Shown: positions 23,454 to 31,969 of the stretch, one piece after another
How the letters are laid out: the number at the start of each line of letters is the position of its first letter
Numbering within the stretch: position 1 is the first letter of the stretch
Source of the DNA: Chloroflexota bacterium
GTDB lineage: Bacteria; Chloroflexota; Anaerolineae; CG2-30-64-16
DNA length: 56,550 nt
Direction of reading: 5' to 3'
NCBI GenBank assembly: GCA_016876015.1
Contig: VGOD01000010.1
Span: 1 to 56,550 of the forward strand
Notes under the pieces: generated by a model
Told to the model about the DNA's origin: nothing
The model's database searches: none
Seen by the model: the letters and a program-made list of their open reading frames with translations, nothing else
Program-made: the position numbers and the translations under genes

Positions 23454-25874
23454 ATGGCGACCAATATGATAACGATTGCGCCGGACGGCAGTCGCTTCCG
23501 CGACCCACGCGGCCTGCTGTTCTTTCCCGTCATCGTGAACTACGTCGGCCACAGCGACCGCGCCTGGGAGCAGTTCCAGCCCGGCAAATTCGATCCGGCG
23601 CTCATCGAGGCTGACTGGCGGCGGGCGAAGCAGGCCGGCGCGAATGTCATCCGCACCTTTGTGGACGACCCACTGCAGAATGAGTTTCCCTACGGCGATT
23701 TCAGCAAGCTGGACGCGCTGCTCGCCGCAGCCCAGCGCGCCGGCGTCTATCTGTTGCTGGCGCTCGCCGACTACAACGTCAGCTATCTGCGCACGCTTGC
23801 AGCCCACGTGGCGCTCATCGCGGTGCGCTACGCCGGCCGGCCGGCCATCCTGGGCTACGATCTCAAGAACGAGCCGCGCTTCAAGGACATCGTGCTGCTG
23901 CACTATCCGCAACCCAGCCCCCTGTTCGATCCAGCCTTGAGCCAGACCTATCCGCCGACGCGCAGCCGCGGCGAGGCTCTCGCTTGGGCCCGGCAGGTGG
24001 ACAAGGTTCCAGAGTGGCTGACCGATGACCAGGCGGTGTGTTACGCCAACGCGCGCGAGATGTTACAAGGCTGCACCGACGCCATCACCGCCTGGATCAA
24101 GACGCGGAACTATCGGGGCAGCGCGGTCGAATTCATCCGCGCGCCAGAGTCGGCGCGGTGGCAGCCGTTTCTGAGGGCGCTCGACGCCACCCTGCAGGCC
24201 TGGCTGGCGCCCCAACTGGCGGCCGTGCAGGCCGCAGACCCCGGCCGGCCTGTAACCGTGGCCTGGAGCGATCCACTCTTGGCCGGACTGCCCGCCAACG
24301 GCCAGCTCGATTTTCTTTCGATCAACCGCTATACCCGCGGGGTCAACACGCCGGGCCGGCTGGAGTATGAGTTGAGCATTGCGGCCGGCCTGCGCGCCGC
24401 GTTCCCACGCAAGGCGGTCGTGTTGACCGAGCTGGGTTTCAGCACGTTCGAGACTTCGCCGGCCCAGGCCGGCATCGCGGAGGCCGCGGCTTGGCTGCGG
24501 GCCTTCGCGATGGGGTTGGCTGGCGTGGGCAAGTGGATGCTGTGGGACTTGCCGCCGGGACCGAATGACTACGAGCGCAACCTGGGGCTGTTCGACCCGA
24601 ACGGCAATCCCAAGCCGAACGCTCTGGCGCTCGCCGCGGTGAGCGAGTTCGTGGCTCCCACACGCGGCCCACGCGGGGAAGCGGTGTTGAGCGCCGATGC
24701 GACCGGCGGCATCGCATACCGCTACCTCACGGACGATGCCTGTGGCGCCGGCGGACAGGGGCAGGCCGGCGACGCTGCGGCGCGCTGGACGGGCGCGGGC
24801 TGGGGACAACTGCTCGTCAACTGCGCGCTACCGGGCGCCATCCGGGTGCACACGACCGCGGCCGGCCAGGTGTCGCTGGACCTGGGCCGCTTGATCGGAC
24901 TGCAAAACCCCCGACGCTACACGCTGACAGCGGCCGCTGCGCCGGTCAGCCACACGCTCGTGGGATCGGTCTTGACGTTCCCTGCGATGCCAGGCCAACC
25001 CACGGTCTTCCGGCTGCCGCTCGAAGCGGTGGACGCGAAGATCGTCATTCTGTGGCCGCACGGCAATGCGCCGGTGTCCGAGGCCAAACTGGCCAACCTG
25101 ACCGCGTACCTGACCTATCCCGACAGCCGGATGTGCGTGCCGTGCGATTTCGCGGCCGAGACGATGTTGTGGCGCGCGTTGAACAACGAGCCGGCCGCTC
25201 CGATCGCACGCGGGGTGCGCCGACTGGCAGAGATCGGCGGACGCCGCGTGCCGGTCTGGGACTTCAACGACGTGGACGTCAGCGCGGCCCGCGACACCAA
25301 GAACAAGCTCTATTTCTCGGTGCGCGTGGCGGGCATCCCCTATCGCGCCAACGTGTGGGTGCATGGCGTGGATGCGCGCACCTTCTTGCCGCAGCAGGTG
25401 CAGCCCCAGGGCTATGTCGTCGGCAAACTCGCTAACCCACCAGCCGAGCTGGATGCCCGCATCCAAATCCTCTGGCCGCACGGCGGCGCGGCTGTGGCCG
25501 ACGCGCGCCTGGCCAACATCACCGTTGACCTGTTCCAACCCGGCACGCGGCTGCAGATCGTGCCAGAGCCGCGACCCGTCGCCGCCGATCCTGCCCCCAC
25601 CCTGGCGACCTGGCAGCCTCGCCTTTGGCTCGTGCGCAGCGTGAACAACGGCGTGGGCCAGCGGGTCGCAGGCGGCGACCTGCGCCGCGATGGCGCGGCC
25701 GCGCATTGGGACTTCAACGACATAGACGTCAGCCCCGGCCGCGATCCCCAGAGCAAGCTCCACTTCTGGGTAGAAGCGGATGATCTGCGCGTCTGTTCTA
25801 ACTTCTGGACGCACGGCCTGGACGCGCGCACCTATCTGCCGCACCCTGACGTACTGGTGGGTGACTGTGTGTAG
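23454..25874 (+). CDS. TIM-barrel glycoside hydrolase (GH5/GH-A-like) with two repeated C-terminal modules
   Basis: An 806-aa protein. Residues ~8-400 are a GH-A clan barrel: WRRAKQAGANVIRTFVDDPL (strand 2), GYDLKNEPRF with the acid/base Glu140, and VLTELGFST with the nucleophile Glu326. Residues ~400-520 are a beta-sandwich-like linker domain. Residues ~525-806 hold two tandem copies of a ~140-aa module, each opening ILWPHG and containing a W-D-F-N-D-x-D-V motif (VWDFNDVDVS / HWDFNDIDVS) and an N-x-W-x-H-G motif. No signal peptide or TM segment is seen at the ATG at 23454 (RBS AGGAATCTG). It may be cytoplasmic, or exported by an atypical route. The repeat modules look like binding domains; the family is unknown to me. 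Confidence 0.75.
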   Translation: MATNMITIAPDGSRFRDPRGLLFFPVIVNYVGHSDRAWEQFQPGKFDPALIEADWRRAKQAGANVIRTFVDDPLQNEFPYGDFSKLDALLAAAQRAGVYLLLALADYNVSYLRTLAAHVALIAVRYAGRPAILGYDLKNEPRFKDIVLLHYPQPSPLFDPALSQTYPPTRSRGEALAWARQVDKVPEWLTDDQAVCYANAREMLQGCTDAITAWIKTRNYRGSAVEFIRAPESARWQPFLRALDATLQAWLAPQLAAVQAADPGRPVTVAWSDPLLAGLPANGQLDFLSINRYTRGVNTPGRLEYELSIAAGLRAAFPRKAVVLTELGFSTFETSPAQAGIAEAAAWLRAFAMGLAGVGKWMLWDLPPGPNDYERNLGLFDPNGNPKPNALALAAVSEFVAPTRGPRGEAVLSADATGGIAYRYLTDDACGAGGQGQAGDAAARWTGAGWGQLLVNCALPGAIRVHTTAAGQVSLDLGRLIGLQNPRRYTLTAAAAPVSHTLVGSVLTFPAMPGQPTVFRLPLEAVDAKIVILWPHGNAPVSEAKLANLTAYLTYPDSRMCVPCDFAAETMLWRALNNEPAAPIARGVRRLAEIGGRRVPVWDFNDVDVSAARDTKNKLYFSVRVAGIPYRANVWVHGVDARTFLPQQVQPQGYVVGKLANPPAELDARIQILWPHGGAAVADARLANITVDLFQPGTRLQIVPEPRPVAADPAPTLATWQPRLWLVRSVNNGVGQRVAGGDLRRDGAAAHWDFNDIDVSPGRDPQSKLHFWVEADDLRVCSNFWTHGLDARTYLPHPDVLVGDCV

Positions 25875-25980
25875 TTACCCGCTATGGGAGCAGGATTGGC
25901 TGGCGTGGGAGTACTGGCCAGAGGAGCTATGCCGGTGGACAGAGAAGCTGAACGCCATTGCGAACGCATAAGGAGACATC

Positions 25981-26919
25981 ATGACCCGCATCGTCGCTGA
26001 CACCACCTGCGGCCTCGCGCCGGCGATGGCCCAGGGCCTGGGGATTCCACTCATCCCGCAGATCATCTACTTCGGCGAGGAATCGTTCCGCGAGGGCGTG
26101 GAGATAGACCATGCCGGTTTCATGGCGCGGCTGCTGGCCGGCGGCGCAGCGCCGAAGACGGCTGCGCCGATGCCCGGCGATTTCATGGCCGTCTTCGAGG
26201 AGTTCACGCAGGCTGGATTCGAGCACTGGCCGGCGATCGGCATCCCCTACAACTACCCGTACTACGGCGGGCTGATCGAGGCGTGCGGCTACGCGCGGCA
26301 GCGCGATTTCTTGTCAGCCTATCTGTCGGGCAAGGGGTCTTTGCCAGAACCGATCGCGAACATCGCCGAGAAGATGAAGACGCGGCGGGGGTTCAGCATC
26401 AAGACCTTTGCGACCAAGCGCGAGTTGCGGGCGTGGGTGGGGCGCATCGTCCAAACCTACAACGACACCTTCACGGCCAACTGGGAGTTCAACCCCATCA
26501 CCGAGCGTGAAGGCCAGGTGATCGGCGAGCGGCTGCTCGCCATCGCCGACCCCAGGCTGATCAAACTGGTGATGAAGGGCGATGACATCGCCGGCTTCCT
26601 GTTCGGCTTCCCGGACATCTCGGAGGGGATCGTGCGGGCCAGGGGGCGGCTGCTGCCGCTGGGCTGGTTCTGGATTCTGCGCGAATTCAAGCGGACCAAA
26701 TGGATCAACCTGAACGGCGCGGGCATCCTGGCGCCCTATCGCGGGTTGGGGGTGAATGCGATCATGTACGCCGAGATGGCCAGGACGATCCAGGAAGGCG
26801 GCTTTGAACACGCCGACCTGGTCCAGATGGAGCAAAGCGTCTTGACGCTCGACGACACGCGTGCGGCCGGCGGCAAGGTGTATAAGGCTCATCGCATCTA
26901 CGAAAAAGCCCTGGACTAG
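25981..26919 (+). CDS. DegV N-terminus fused to a GNAT-like C-terminal region (probable chimera)
   Basis: A 312-aa frame. Residues 1-~78 match the start of DegV fatty-acid-binding proteins (RIVADTTCGLAPAMAQGLGI, FREGVEIDHAGFMARL, then the T-A-x-x-P-G-D-F segment APMPGDFMAVFEEF). From ~80 onward the sequence changes to that of a large acetyltransferase-like protein: GIPYNYPYYGGLIEACGY, IVQTYNDTFTANWEFNPIT, VMKGDDIAGFLFGFPDISEG and GAGILAPYRGLGVNAIMYAE (acyl-CoA-binding R-G-x-G loop). DegV proteins are ~280 aa, and the lipid-binding second domain is absent. It appears to be an in-frame deletion fusion of two genes; an assembly error is also possible. It starts with AAGGAG upstream. Confidence 0.75.
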   Translation: MTRIVADTTCGLAPAMAQGLGIPLIPQIIYFGEESFREGVEIDHAGFMARLLAGGAAPKTAAPMPGDFMAVFEEFTQAGFEHWPAIGIPYNYPYYGGLIEACGYARQRDFLSAYLSGKGSLPEPIANIAEKMKTRRGFSIKTFATKRELRAWVGRIVQTYNDTFTANWEFNPITEREGQVIGERLLAIADPRLIKLVMKGDDIAGFLFGFPDISEGIVRARGRLLPLGWFWILREFKRTKWINLNGAGILAPYRGLGVNAIMYAEMARTIQEGGFEHADLVQMEQSVLTLDDTRAAGGKVYKAHRIYEKALD

Positions 26920-26933
26920 TGGACGCCTGCCTC

Positions 26934-28043
26934 CTACCGAGGCGCCTCCACGATCGGCAACGCGATCGTGAAGCTGGCGCCCTGGCCAGGTGTGCTCGCC
27001 ACGCTGATCTGGCCGCCGTGGATCGTGACCAGTGAGCGCACCAGATTGAGGCTTAGCCCGACGCCCTGCTGCTCCTGTTGGGCGCGGTTGATCTGGCTAA
27101 GACGCTGAAAAGCCGCCTCGATCTCAGCCGGAGTCATGCCGGGCCCTTGGTCGGTGATAGTCACCAGGGCCTGGCCATCATGACGCGCCAGGCGAACCGT
27201 CACCAGGCCGCCCTTGGGCGAAAAGTTCACCGCGTTGTCCAGCACCCGACCAAAGATCTGTAGCAACTGCGCTTCGTGCCCCTCAACGCAAAGCGGTTTA
27301 TCTAGCCCCACCGCTTCCAACGAGACGCCGCGCTCTGCCCGCTGCGCTGCAGACCGATTGATGACGATCTCCAGGATCGTGCGCAGGCCGTGAGGCGCCG
27401 CCCAGGTGTCGAATAGCTGTTGGGCGCGACCGCTGTCAATCTGCAAGGCCAGCAGCATGGATTCCACGATATAGGACAGATCGTCGGTGCTGTGGGCGAG
27501 CAGATCGAGGTACTCGGCGATCTGGATCTTGTTCAGCTTGCCCAGGCTGGACCGCATGCTCTCCGTCAACATGCGGATCACCGACAACGGCGTATTCAGC
27601 TCGTGGGTGATCATGAAGAGCAGTTGGGCCTTAAAAGACTCCATCTCGGAAACGGTGTAGGTAGCCAGCTCCTGCGCACGACGCAGCAAGCCTGTGATCA
27701 CCGCGAGCAACTCCTCCTTGTCGAACGGCTTCGTGAGGTACGCCTCAGCGCCCAACTCACTGCTCGATAGCCGTGTGTGACTGTCGGCGAGCGCGGTCAG
27801 GAATACGAAGGGAATGTGGCACCACCGCCGATCTCCGCGCACGTACTGGAAAACCTGAAATCCGTCCATGCCAGGCATCAAGATGTCGCACAGGATCAAA
27901 TCGGGGCGGCGCTTTTCCAACACGCGCACCGCGGCGCTGCCGCCATCTGCGGTGATCGTTTCATAGCCCTTATGCTTCAACATGAGCGAGACGATGTGCC
28001 GGATGTCCTCGCTGTCATCCACGATCAAAATCAGTGGGGCCAT
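26934..28043 (-). CDS. Receiver-histidine kinase (REC-HisKA-HATPase), soluble
   Basis: A 369-aa cytoplasmic kinase. The N-terminal receiver has ILIVDDSEDIR, phospho-acceptor Asp in LILCDILMPGMDGF, and the Lys in YLTKPFD. The HisKA box is LLFMITHELNTPLSVIRML. The ATPase domain has RVLDNAVNFSPKGG (N box), ITDQGPGMTPAEIE (G1) and QGVGLSLNLVRSL (G2). It has no membrane sensor, so it is probably a phosphorelay component receiving phosphate from another kinase. The start at 28043 lies 12 nt from GGAGGAG; longer starts have no better site. It ends 15 bp from the convergent DegV-GNAT gene. Confidence 0.88.
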   Translation of the reverse strand: MAPLILIVDDSEDIRHIVSLMLKHKGYETITADGGSAAVRVLEKRRPDLILCDILMPGMDGFQVFQYVRGDRRWCHIPFVFLTALADSHTRLSSSELGAEAYLTKPFDKEELLAVITGLLRRAQELATYTVSEMESFKAQLLFMITHELNTPLSVIRMLTESMRSSLGKLNKIQIAEYLDLLAHSTDDLSYIVESMLLALQIDSGRAQQLFDTWAAPHGLRTILEIVINRSAAQRAERGVSLEAVGLDKPLCVEGHEAQLLQIFGRVLDNAVNFSPKGGLVTVRLARHDGQALVTITDQGPGMTPAEIEAAFQRLSQINRAQQEQQGVGLSLNLVRSLVTIHGGQISVASTPGQGASFTIALPIVEAPR

Positions 28044-28137
28044 GTGCAGGTCGCTCCTCCATTGTCCACCTACAAGAATCACCTACACTATAATGCCAGA
28101 ACAGCCCGTAATCCATAGGATAAAATGCCCAACCGCG

Positions 28138-28860
28138 CTAATCCGCGTTCTGCTGCGCCCACTCATCGCGCCGCGCCAGCGCGTCGAGGGCCGCGGCCTG
28201 CGCCGCGAGTTGCTTGCTCGAGCCCTCGCCAATGCCGCATACTGCGTCGCGGATGAAAACGTGCACGGTGAAGGTCTTGGCGTGATCCGGCCCGGCCGCG
28301 GCCACGGTTCGGTAGCGCGGGGTCACGCCCAGGCTGCCCTGCGCCAGCTCTTGCAGCCGGCTCTTGGGGTCTTTGTCGGCCACGTCGAGCTGGGCGGCCG
28401 CCAGCTCGCGCTCGACCAGCGGCGCGATGAATTGACCCACGGCCTCCAACCCCTGGTCGAGATAGAGCGCGCCAATGAGCGCCTCGAACGCCGCACACAA
28501 TGTCGCAGCGCGCGCGCGGCCGCCGGTCTCCACTTCGCCGTGGCCCATGAACATCGCCTGGCCCACACCCAGGCGCTGCGCAAACCGGGCCAACGTCTCG
28601 CGTCGCACGAGTGCGGCGCGCAGATTGGTCAGCTTCCCTTCCGGCGCCGCGGGAAAGCGCAGGAAGAGATGCTCTGCCAACAGGAAATCCAACACCGCGT
28701 CGCCCAGATATTCCAGGCGTTCGTTGTCTTCCCAGTCCAGATCAGGGTGCTCGTTCAAGTACGAGCGATGCGTCAAGGCGACGCGCAACAGGCTCCAATC
28801 CTGGAAGATCAGGCCATTGCGCGCCGCGAATGCGGCCACGGTATCGGACGGGTCCACCAT
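28138..28860 (-). CDS. rnc: Ribonuclease III
   Basis: A 240-aa double-strand-specific endoribonuclease. The catalytic signature NERLEYLGDAVLDFL (residues 46-60) is intact, with a second acidic segment CAAFEALIGALYLDQG. A C-terminal dsRNA-binding domain (~160-235) contains SRLQELAQGSLGVTPRY and GSSKQLAAQAAALDAL. It processes rRNA precursors and mRNAs as a homodimer. It is divergent from ftsY; the two share an overlapping -35 region (28898-28948). Confidence 0.95.
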   Translation of the reverse strand: MVDPSDTVAAFAARNGLIFQDWSLLRVALTHRSYLNEHPDLDWEDNERLEYLGDAVLDFLLAEHLFLRFPAAPEGKLTNLRAALVRRETLARFAQRLGVGQAMFMGHGEVETGGRARAATLCAAFEALIGALYLDQGLEAVGQFIAPLVERELAAAQLDVADKDPKSRLQELAQGSLGVTPRYRTVAAAGPDHAKTFTVHVFIRDAVCGIGEGSSKQLAAQAAALDALARRDEWAQQNAD

Positions 28861-28897
28861 CGCTGCTCCACACGGTGTTTGCCATCGGGTTCACTCC

Positions 28898-28926
28898 AGT
28901 ATAGCATAGGGCAGCGGCTTTGTCAT
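28898..28926 (-). promoter_or_regulatory. Promoter for rnc
   Basis: Minus strand ATGACA (28921-28926), 17-bp spacer, TATACT (28898-28903). Its -35 overlaps the ftsY -35 on the other strand. Predicted leader of about 30 nt. Confidence 0.75.
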
Positions 28927-28948
28927 TCGGCAAGGGGTCGTGTATAAT
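28920..28948 (+). promoter_or_regulatory. Promoter for ftsY-prfB
   Basis: TTGTCA (28920-28925), 17-bp spacer, consensus TATAAT (28943-28948). It drives ftsY and, 12 bp beyond its end, prfB. Confidence 0.8.
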
Positions 28949-28972
28949 GAAGCCATCATGTTTCAAGTTGGC

Positions 28973-29011
28973 GCTGACGTGCGATGCACTGACCGTGCAT
29001 CGCACGTCAGC
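28973..29011 (+). promoter_or_regulatory. Perfect 17-bp hairpin in the ftsY leader
   Basis: GCTGACGTGCGATGCAC and GTGCATCGCACGTCAGC form a perfect 17-bp stem with a 5-nt loop (TGACC). It lies between the promoter and the AAGGAG ribosome-binding site of ftsY, with its 3' edge 5 nt from that site. Confidence 0.8.
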
Positions 29012-29028
29012 CTGTTAAGGAGAATCCG

Positions 29029-29976
29029 GTGTTTGGACTACTGCGCAGGACGCCCGAAGAGCGGGCCCAGGATGACGCCAAGATCCAGGCTAGCCTGGCC
29101 AAGACGCGGCAAAGTTTTCTTGGCCGCATCAGCGCCATCTTCCAGGCCAATGAGGTCACCGATGATACGTGGGATGAACTAGAAGAGCTGTTGATCCAGG
29201 CGGATTTGGGCGTCAACACGGCGCTGAAGGTGGTCGAGCGCCTCAAGCAGTGCGTCAAGAAGGACAACCTCAAGCGCCTGACCGATGTGCGCGGGGCTCT
29301 GAAACAAGAGCTGGAGCAGACCCTGGCGCACCCGACGCCGACATCTGTGGACGATGCGCGCCTGCTCACGGTGGTCTTGATCGTGGGCGTCAACGGTTCG
29401 GGCAAGACGACGACCATCGCCAAGCTGGCGCAGTATTACAAGCGCCGCGGCCGGAAGGTCGTCCTGGCGGCGGCCGATACCTTTCGGGCGGCGGCCATTG
29501 ATCAGCTCAAAATCTGGGGCGAGCGGGTGGGCGTAGATGTGATCGCGCAGGCGCCGGGCGCCGATCCGGGCGCGGTGGTCTACGATGCGATTCGCGCCTG
29601 CCAGGAAAGCCGGCGCGCAGATCTGCTGATCATTGACACGGCCGGCCGGCTGCACACCAAGTACAACCTGATGAAAGAGCTGGAAAAGGTGCGCGGGGTT
29701 TGCGCGCGCCAGGTTCACAACGCGCCTCACGAGGTGCTGTTGGTGCTGGATGCCACCACCGGTCAGAACGCCATCAGTCAGGCCAAACACTTCAAGGACT
29801 CGGTGCAGGTGACCGGTCTGGTGATGACCAAGCTCGACAGCACCGCCAAAGGCGGCATTGTTTTCGCCATCGAGCAAGAATTGGGCATCCCGGTGCGCTT
29901 CGTCGGCACCGGCGAGAAGCCGGATGACTTCGCTGAGTTCGATGCCCGCGCATTTGTAAGAGGGATTCTGGGATGA
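29029..29976 (+). CDS. ftsY: Signal recognition particle receptor FtsY
   Basis: A 315-aa SRP receptor GTPase, membrane-associated, that docks SRP-ribosome complexes at SecYEG. It has the NG domains only: a helical N domain ([20 protein letters not shown]), P-loop [15 protein letters not shown] (~120-128), [31 protein letters not shown] (G3), [10 protein letters not shown] (G4) and [17 protein letters not shown]. The acidic A domain of some FtsY proteins is nearly absent. The GTG start at 29029 is preceded by AAGGAG. It is co-transcribed with prfB. Confidence 0.96.
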   Translation: MFGLLRRTPEERAQDDAKIQASLAKTRQSFLGRISAIFQANEVTDDTWDELEELLIQADLGVNTALKVVERLKQCVKKDNLKRLTDVRGALKQELEQTLAHPTPTSVDDARLLTVVLIVGVNGSGKTTTIAKLAQYYKRRGRKVVLAAADTFRAAAIDQLKIWGERVGVDVIAQAPGADPGAVVYDAIRACQESRRADLLIIDTAGRLHTKYNLMKELEKVRGVCARQVHNAPHEVLLVLDATTGQNAISQAKHFKDSVQVTGLVMTKLDSTAKGGIVFAIEQELGIPVRFVGTGEKPDDFAEFDARAFVRGILG

Positions 29977-29988
29977 AGGAGACTAACC

Positions 29989-31093
29989 ATGCACGAAACG
30001 ATGAACGCGCTGGAAACGCTGTCTGACCAAGTCATTGCCATGCGGAGGCGTCTTTGACCTAGAGGGCAAGAAGGCTGAGATCGCGCGGTTCGAAGAGGAG
30101 TCGGCCAGGCCAGAGATTTGGAACGATCCCCAGGCCGCCAAGAAGGTCCTGCAGCAGCTCGCCAACTTGCGCGAGCAGGTGAGCACCTGGGATAGGCTGT
30201 CGCAGGATGTGACTGATGCCCGCGAGCTTTTGGAGATGGCGCTTGAGTTGGATGACGAAGCCATCGTCGCGGAGCTCACGACAGAGGCCGCGGCGCTGGA
30301 GAAGCGTTACGCCGAGCTGGAGTTCCAACTGGCGCTCAGCGGCCGCTATGATCGCAGCGGCGCCATCCTTTCCATCCACGCGGGGGTGGGCGGCACCGAA
30401 GCCCAAGACTGGGCCCAGATGCTGTTGCGCATGTATCTGCGGTGGGCCGAGCGCCACGGCTACAGCATCGAGATCACCAACCAACTGGACGGCGAAGAAG
30501 CCGGCATCAAGACGGTCACGGTCGAGGTCGAGGGGCTGTGGGTCTACGGCTATCTGAAGGCCGAACGTGGGGTGCATCGCTTGGTGCGCATCAGCCCCTT
30601 CGACGCTTCGGCGCGGCGGCACACATCGTTTGCGCTGGTCGAGGCGTTGCCGATGCTCGACGAAGACATCGAGATCGAAATCCGGCCCGAAGACATCAAG
30701 ATGGACGTCTTCCGGGCCGGCAGCGCGGGCGGCCAGCACATGCAAAAGAACTCCACCGCGGTGCGCCTGACGCACATCCCGACCGGTGTCATCGCAACGT
30801 GCCAGAACGAGCGCAGCCAGCTTCAGAACCGCGAGTCTGCCATGAAGGTCTTGCGCGGCAAGCTCTTCGACATCGAGCTGCAGAAGCGCGAGGAAGAGCA
30901 GGCGCGGCTCAAAGGCAAGCACGTGGAGGCCGGTTGGGGCAACCAGATCCGCTCCTATGTCCTGCAACCGTATCAGATGGTCAAAGACCTGCGCACCGAT
31001 GTGGAGACGGGCAATCCGACCGCGGTGCTGAACGGCGAGATTGACGACTTCATCGCGGCGTGGTTGAAGGAGCAAGTCGGTTCCGGAGGTTGA
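29989..31093 (+). CDS. prfB: Peptide chain release factor 2, programmed +1 frameshift
   Basis: The gene is split over two frames: 29989-30054 then 30056-31093 (367 aa in all, the usual RF2 length). The first 22 codons end at CTT followed by an in-frame TGA (30055-30057); a GGAGG Shine-Dalgarno-like stimulator (30044-30048) lies 3 nt before the slippery CTT. The second frame continues [16 protein letters not shown]. The stop-codon recognition motif SPF occurs in [17 protein letters not shown], and the catalytic GGQ in [18 protein letters not shown]2 reads UGA and UAA; low RF2 lets the shift occur, which is autoregulation. AAGGAG precedes the ATG, 12 bp from ftsY. Confidence 0.95.
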
Positions 31094-31205
31094 TAGGTCC
31101 CAGGGTGAAATGCTGCAGCGGTGTGATTTCGCCCAGCGCCAGGGGAGCAATATGGGAGCGAATAACGAACAACTTGCCGAAGCGACAAATGCGGCCCCCT
31201 TGTAT

Positions 31206-31233
31206 TTGCGAAATGGCCGAAACGTGCTATAAT
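31206..31233 (+). promoter_or_regulatory. Promoter for the zinc-ribbon gene
   Basis: TTGCGA, 16-bp spacer, TATAAT with TGC extension (31225-31233). This predicts a leader of about 130 nt before the GTG at 31374. Confidence 0.65.
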
Positions 31234-31308
31234 TCAACCAGTAAAGTCACGGCCAGCCAAATACACGGGGCTCTTGGTAGGATTCGCAGCCAACTGCGTG
31301 GTAACTTG

Positions 31309-31380
31309 GACTCACGGTACGAAGGCTGGGTGACGTCGCCGTGCTGTAAAGCACTAGTATTCTGGAGGATACCGTGAGTC
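31309..31380 (+). promoter_or_regulatory. Candidate leader RNA switch: anti-start element pairing with the start codon
   Basis: GACTCACGGTA (31309-31319) is perfectly complementary over 11 nt to TACCGTGAGTC (31370-31380), which contains the GTG start codon. A small GTGCT-GTAA-AGCAC hairpin (31341-31354) lies between, and the GGAGG (31364-31368) sits directly next to the stem. The pairing would hide the start codon. Inference only. Confidence 0.5.
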
Positions 31381-31760
31381 GTTATTCAGATCGGAACTTG
31401 GTTTGCCGCGACTGCGGCAAGCAGTTCACATTCACCGCGGGCGAGCAGGAATTCTACGCTTCCCGCGAGTACAGCGAACCAACCCGCTGCACCGATTGCC
31501 GCGCGGCGCGCAAGTCATCGCGCGACAGCGGCGGCTTTGGCGGCGGCCGCAGCTATGGCGGCGGGGGCGGCGGAGGCGGAGGCTCGCGCGGCGGCTATGG
31601 CCGCGGCGGCGAATCCCGCGGCGGCACGCGTCCGATGTACAGCGTCATCTGCGCTGAGTGCGGCAAGGACACCGAGGTCCCGTTCGAGCCGCGTTCGGGT
31701 CGGCCGGTGTATTGCCGCGATTGCTTCGACAGGCGCGGCGGCGGCGGCGGCCGGCGGTAG
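31374..31760 (+). CDS. Zinc-ribbon protein with Gly/Arg-rich middle
   Basis: A 128-aa protein. The N-terminal zinc ribbon (residues ~10-45) has LVCRDCGKQF and RCTDCRAARK, i.e. two CxxC pairs. A low-complexity Gly/Arg/Ser segment (~50-85, RGG-like) follows. A second C2C2 unit has ICAECGKDTEVPF and VYCRDCFDRR. The tail is Gly/Arg-rich again. RGG-type segments with zinc ribbons suggest an RNA- or nucleic-acid-binding protein, perhaps a stress or cold-response factor (inference). The GTG start has GGAGG 5 nt upstream and may be masked by leader pairing. Confidence 0.8.
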   Translation: MSRYSDRNLVCRDCGKQFTFTAGEQEFYASREYSEPTRCTDCRAARKSSRDSGGFGGGRSYGGGGGGGGGSRGGYGRGGESRGGTRPMYSVICAECGKDTEVPFEPRSGRPVYCRDCFDRRGGGGGRR

Positions 31761-31789
31761 AACTCCGCAGCTCAAGCGCTCAAGCTTCT

Positions 31790-31825
31790 GACAGGTTGCT
31801 CTCGCCGAAGCGGCGGCAGCCTGTC
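31790..31825 (+). terminator. Hairpin 1 after the zinc-ribbon gene
   Basis: GACAGGTTGC and GCAGCCTGTC form a 10-bp stem (one G-U) with a 16-nt loop. A weak terminator candidate because no T-tract follows. Confidence 0.45.
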
Positions 31826-31848
31826 GGGGCCAGAAAATGGTGCAACGG

Positions 31849-31885
31849 GCGCGGTTGCCGCCTCGACAGTGGCTGGCAACCGCGC
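31849..31885 (+). terminator. Hairpin 2 before the Uma2 gene
   Basis: GCGCGGTTGCC and GGCAACCGCGC form a perfect 11-bp stem with a 15-nt loop. CATCTGTTGTTTGG, partly T-rich, follows. Confidence 0.5.
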
Positions 31886-31969
31886 TCATCTGTTGTTTGG
31901 CGGCAGCCATTCAACGCTCAGCTCTGTCAGCCGCACAGAGAAGCGCGCACAGGCGCGCCGAAGGCGTCC

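Noticed and set aside
28940..29011. The 17-bp hairpin before ftsY as a transcription terminator of an upstream gene
   Set aside because: The upstream gene is divergent (rnc), and the hairpin has no T-tract and lies downstream of the ftsY promoter.
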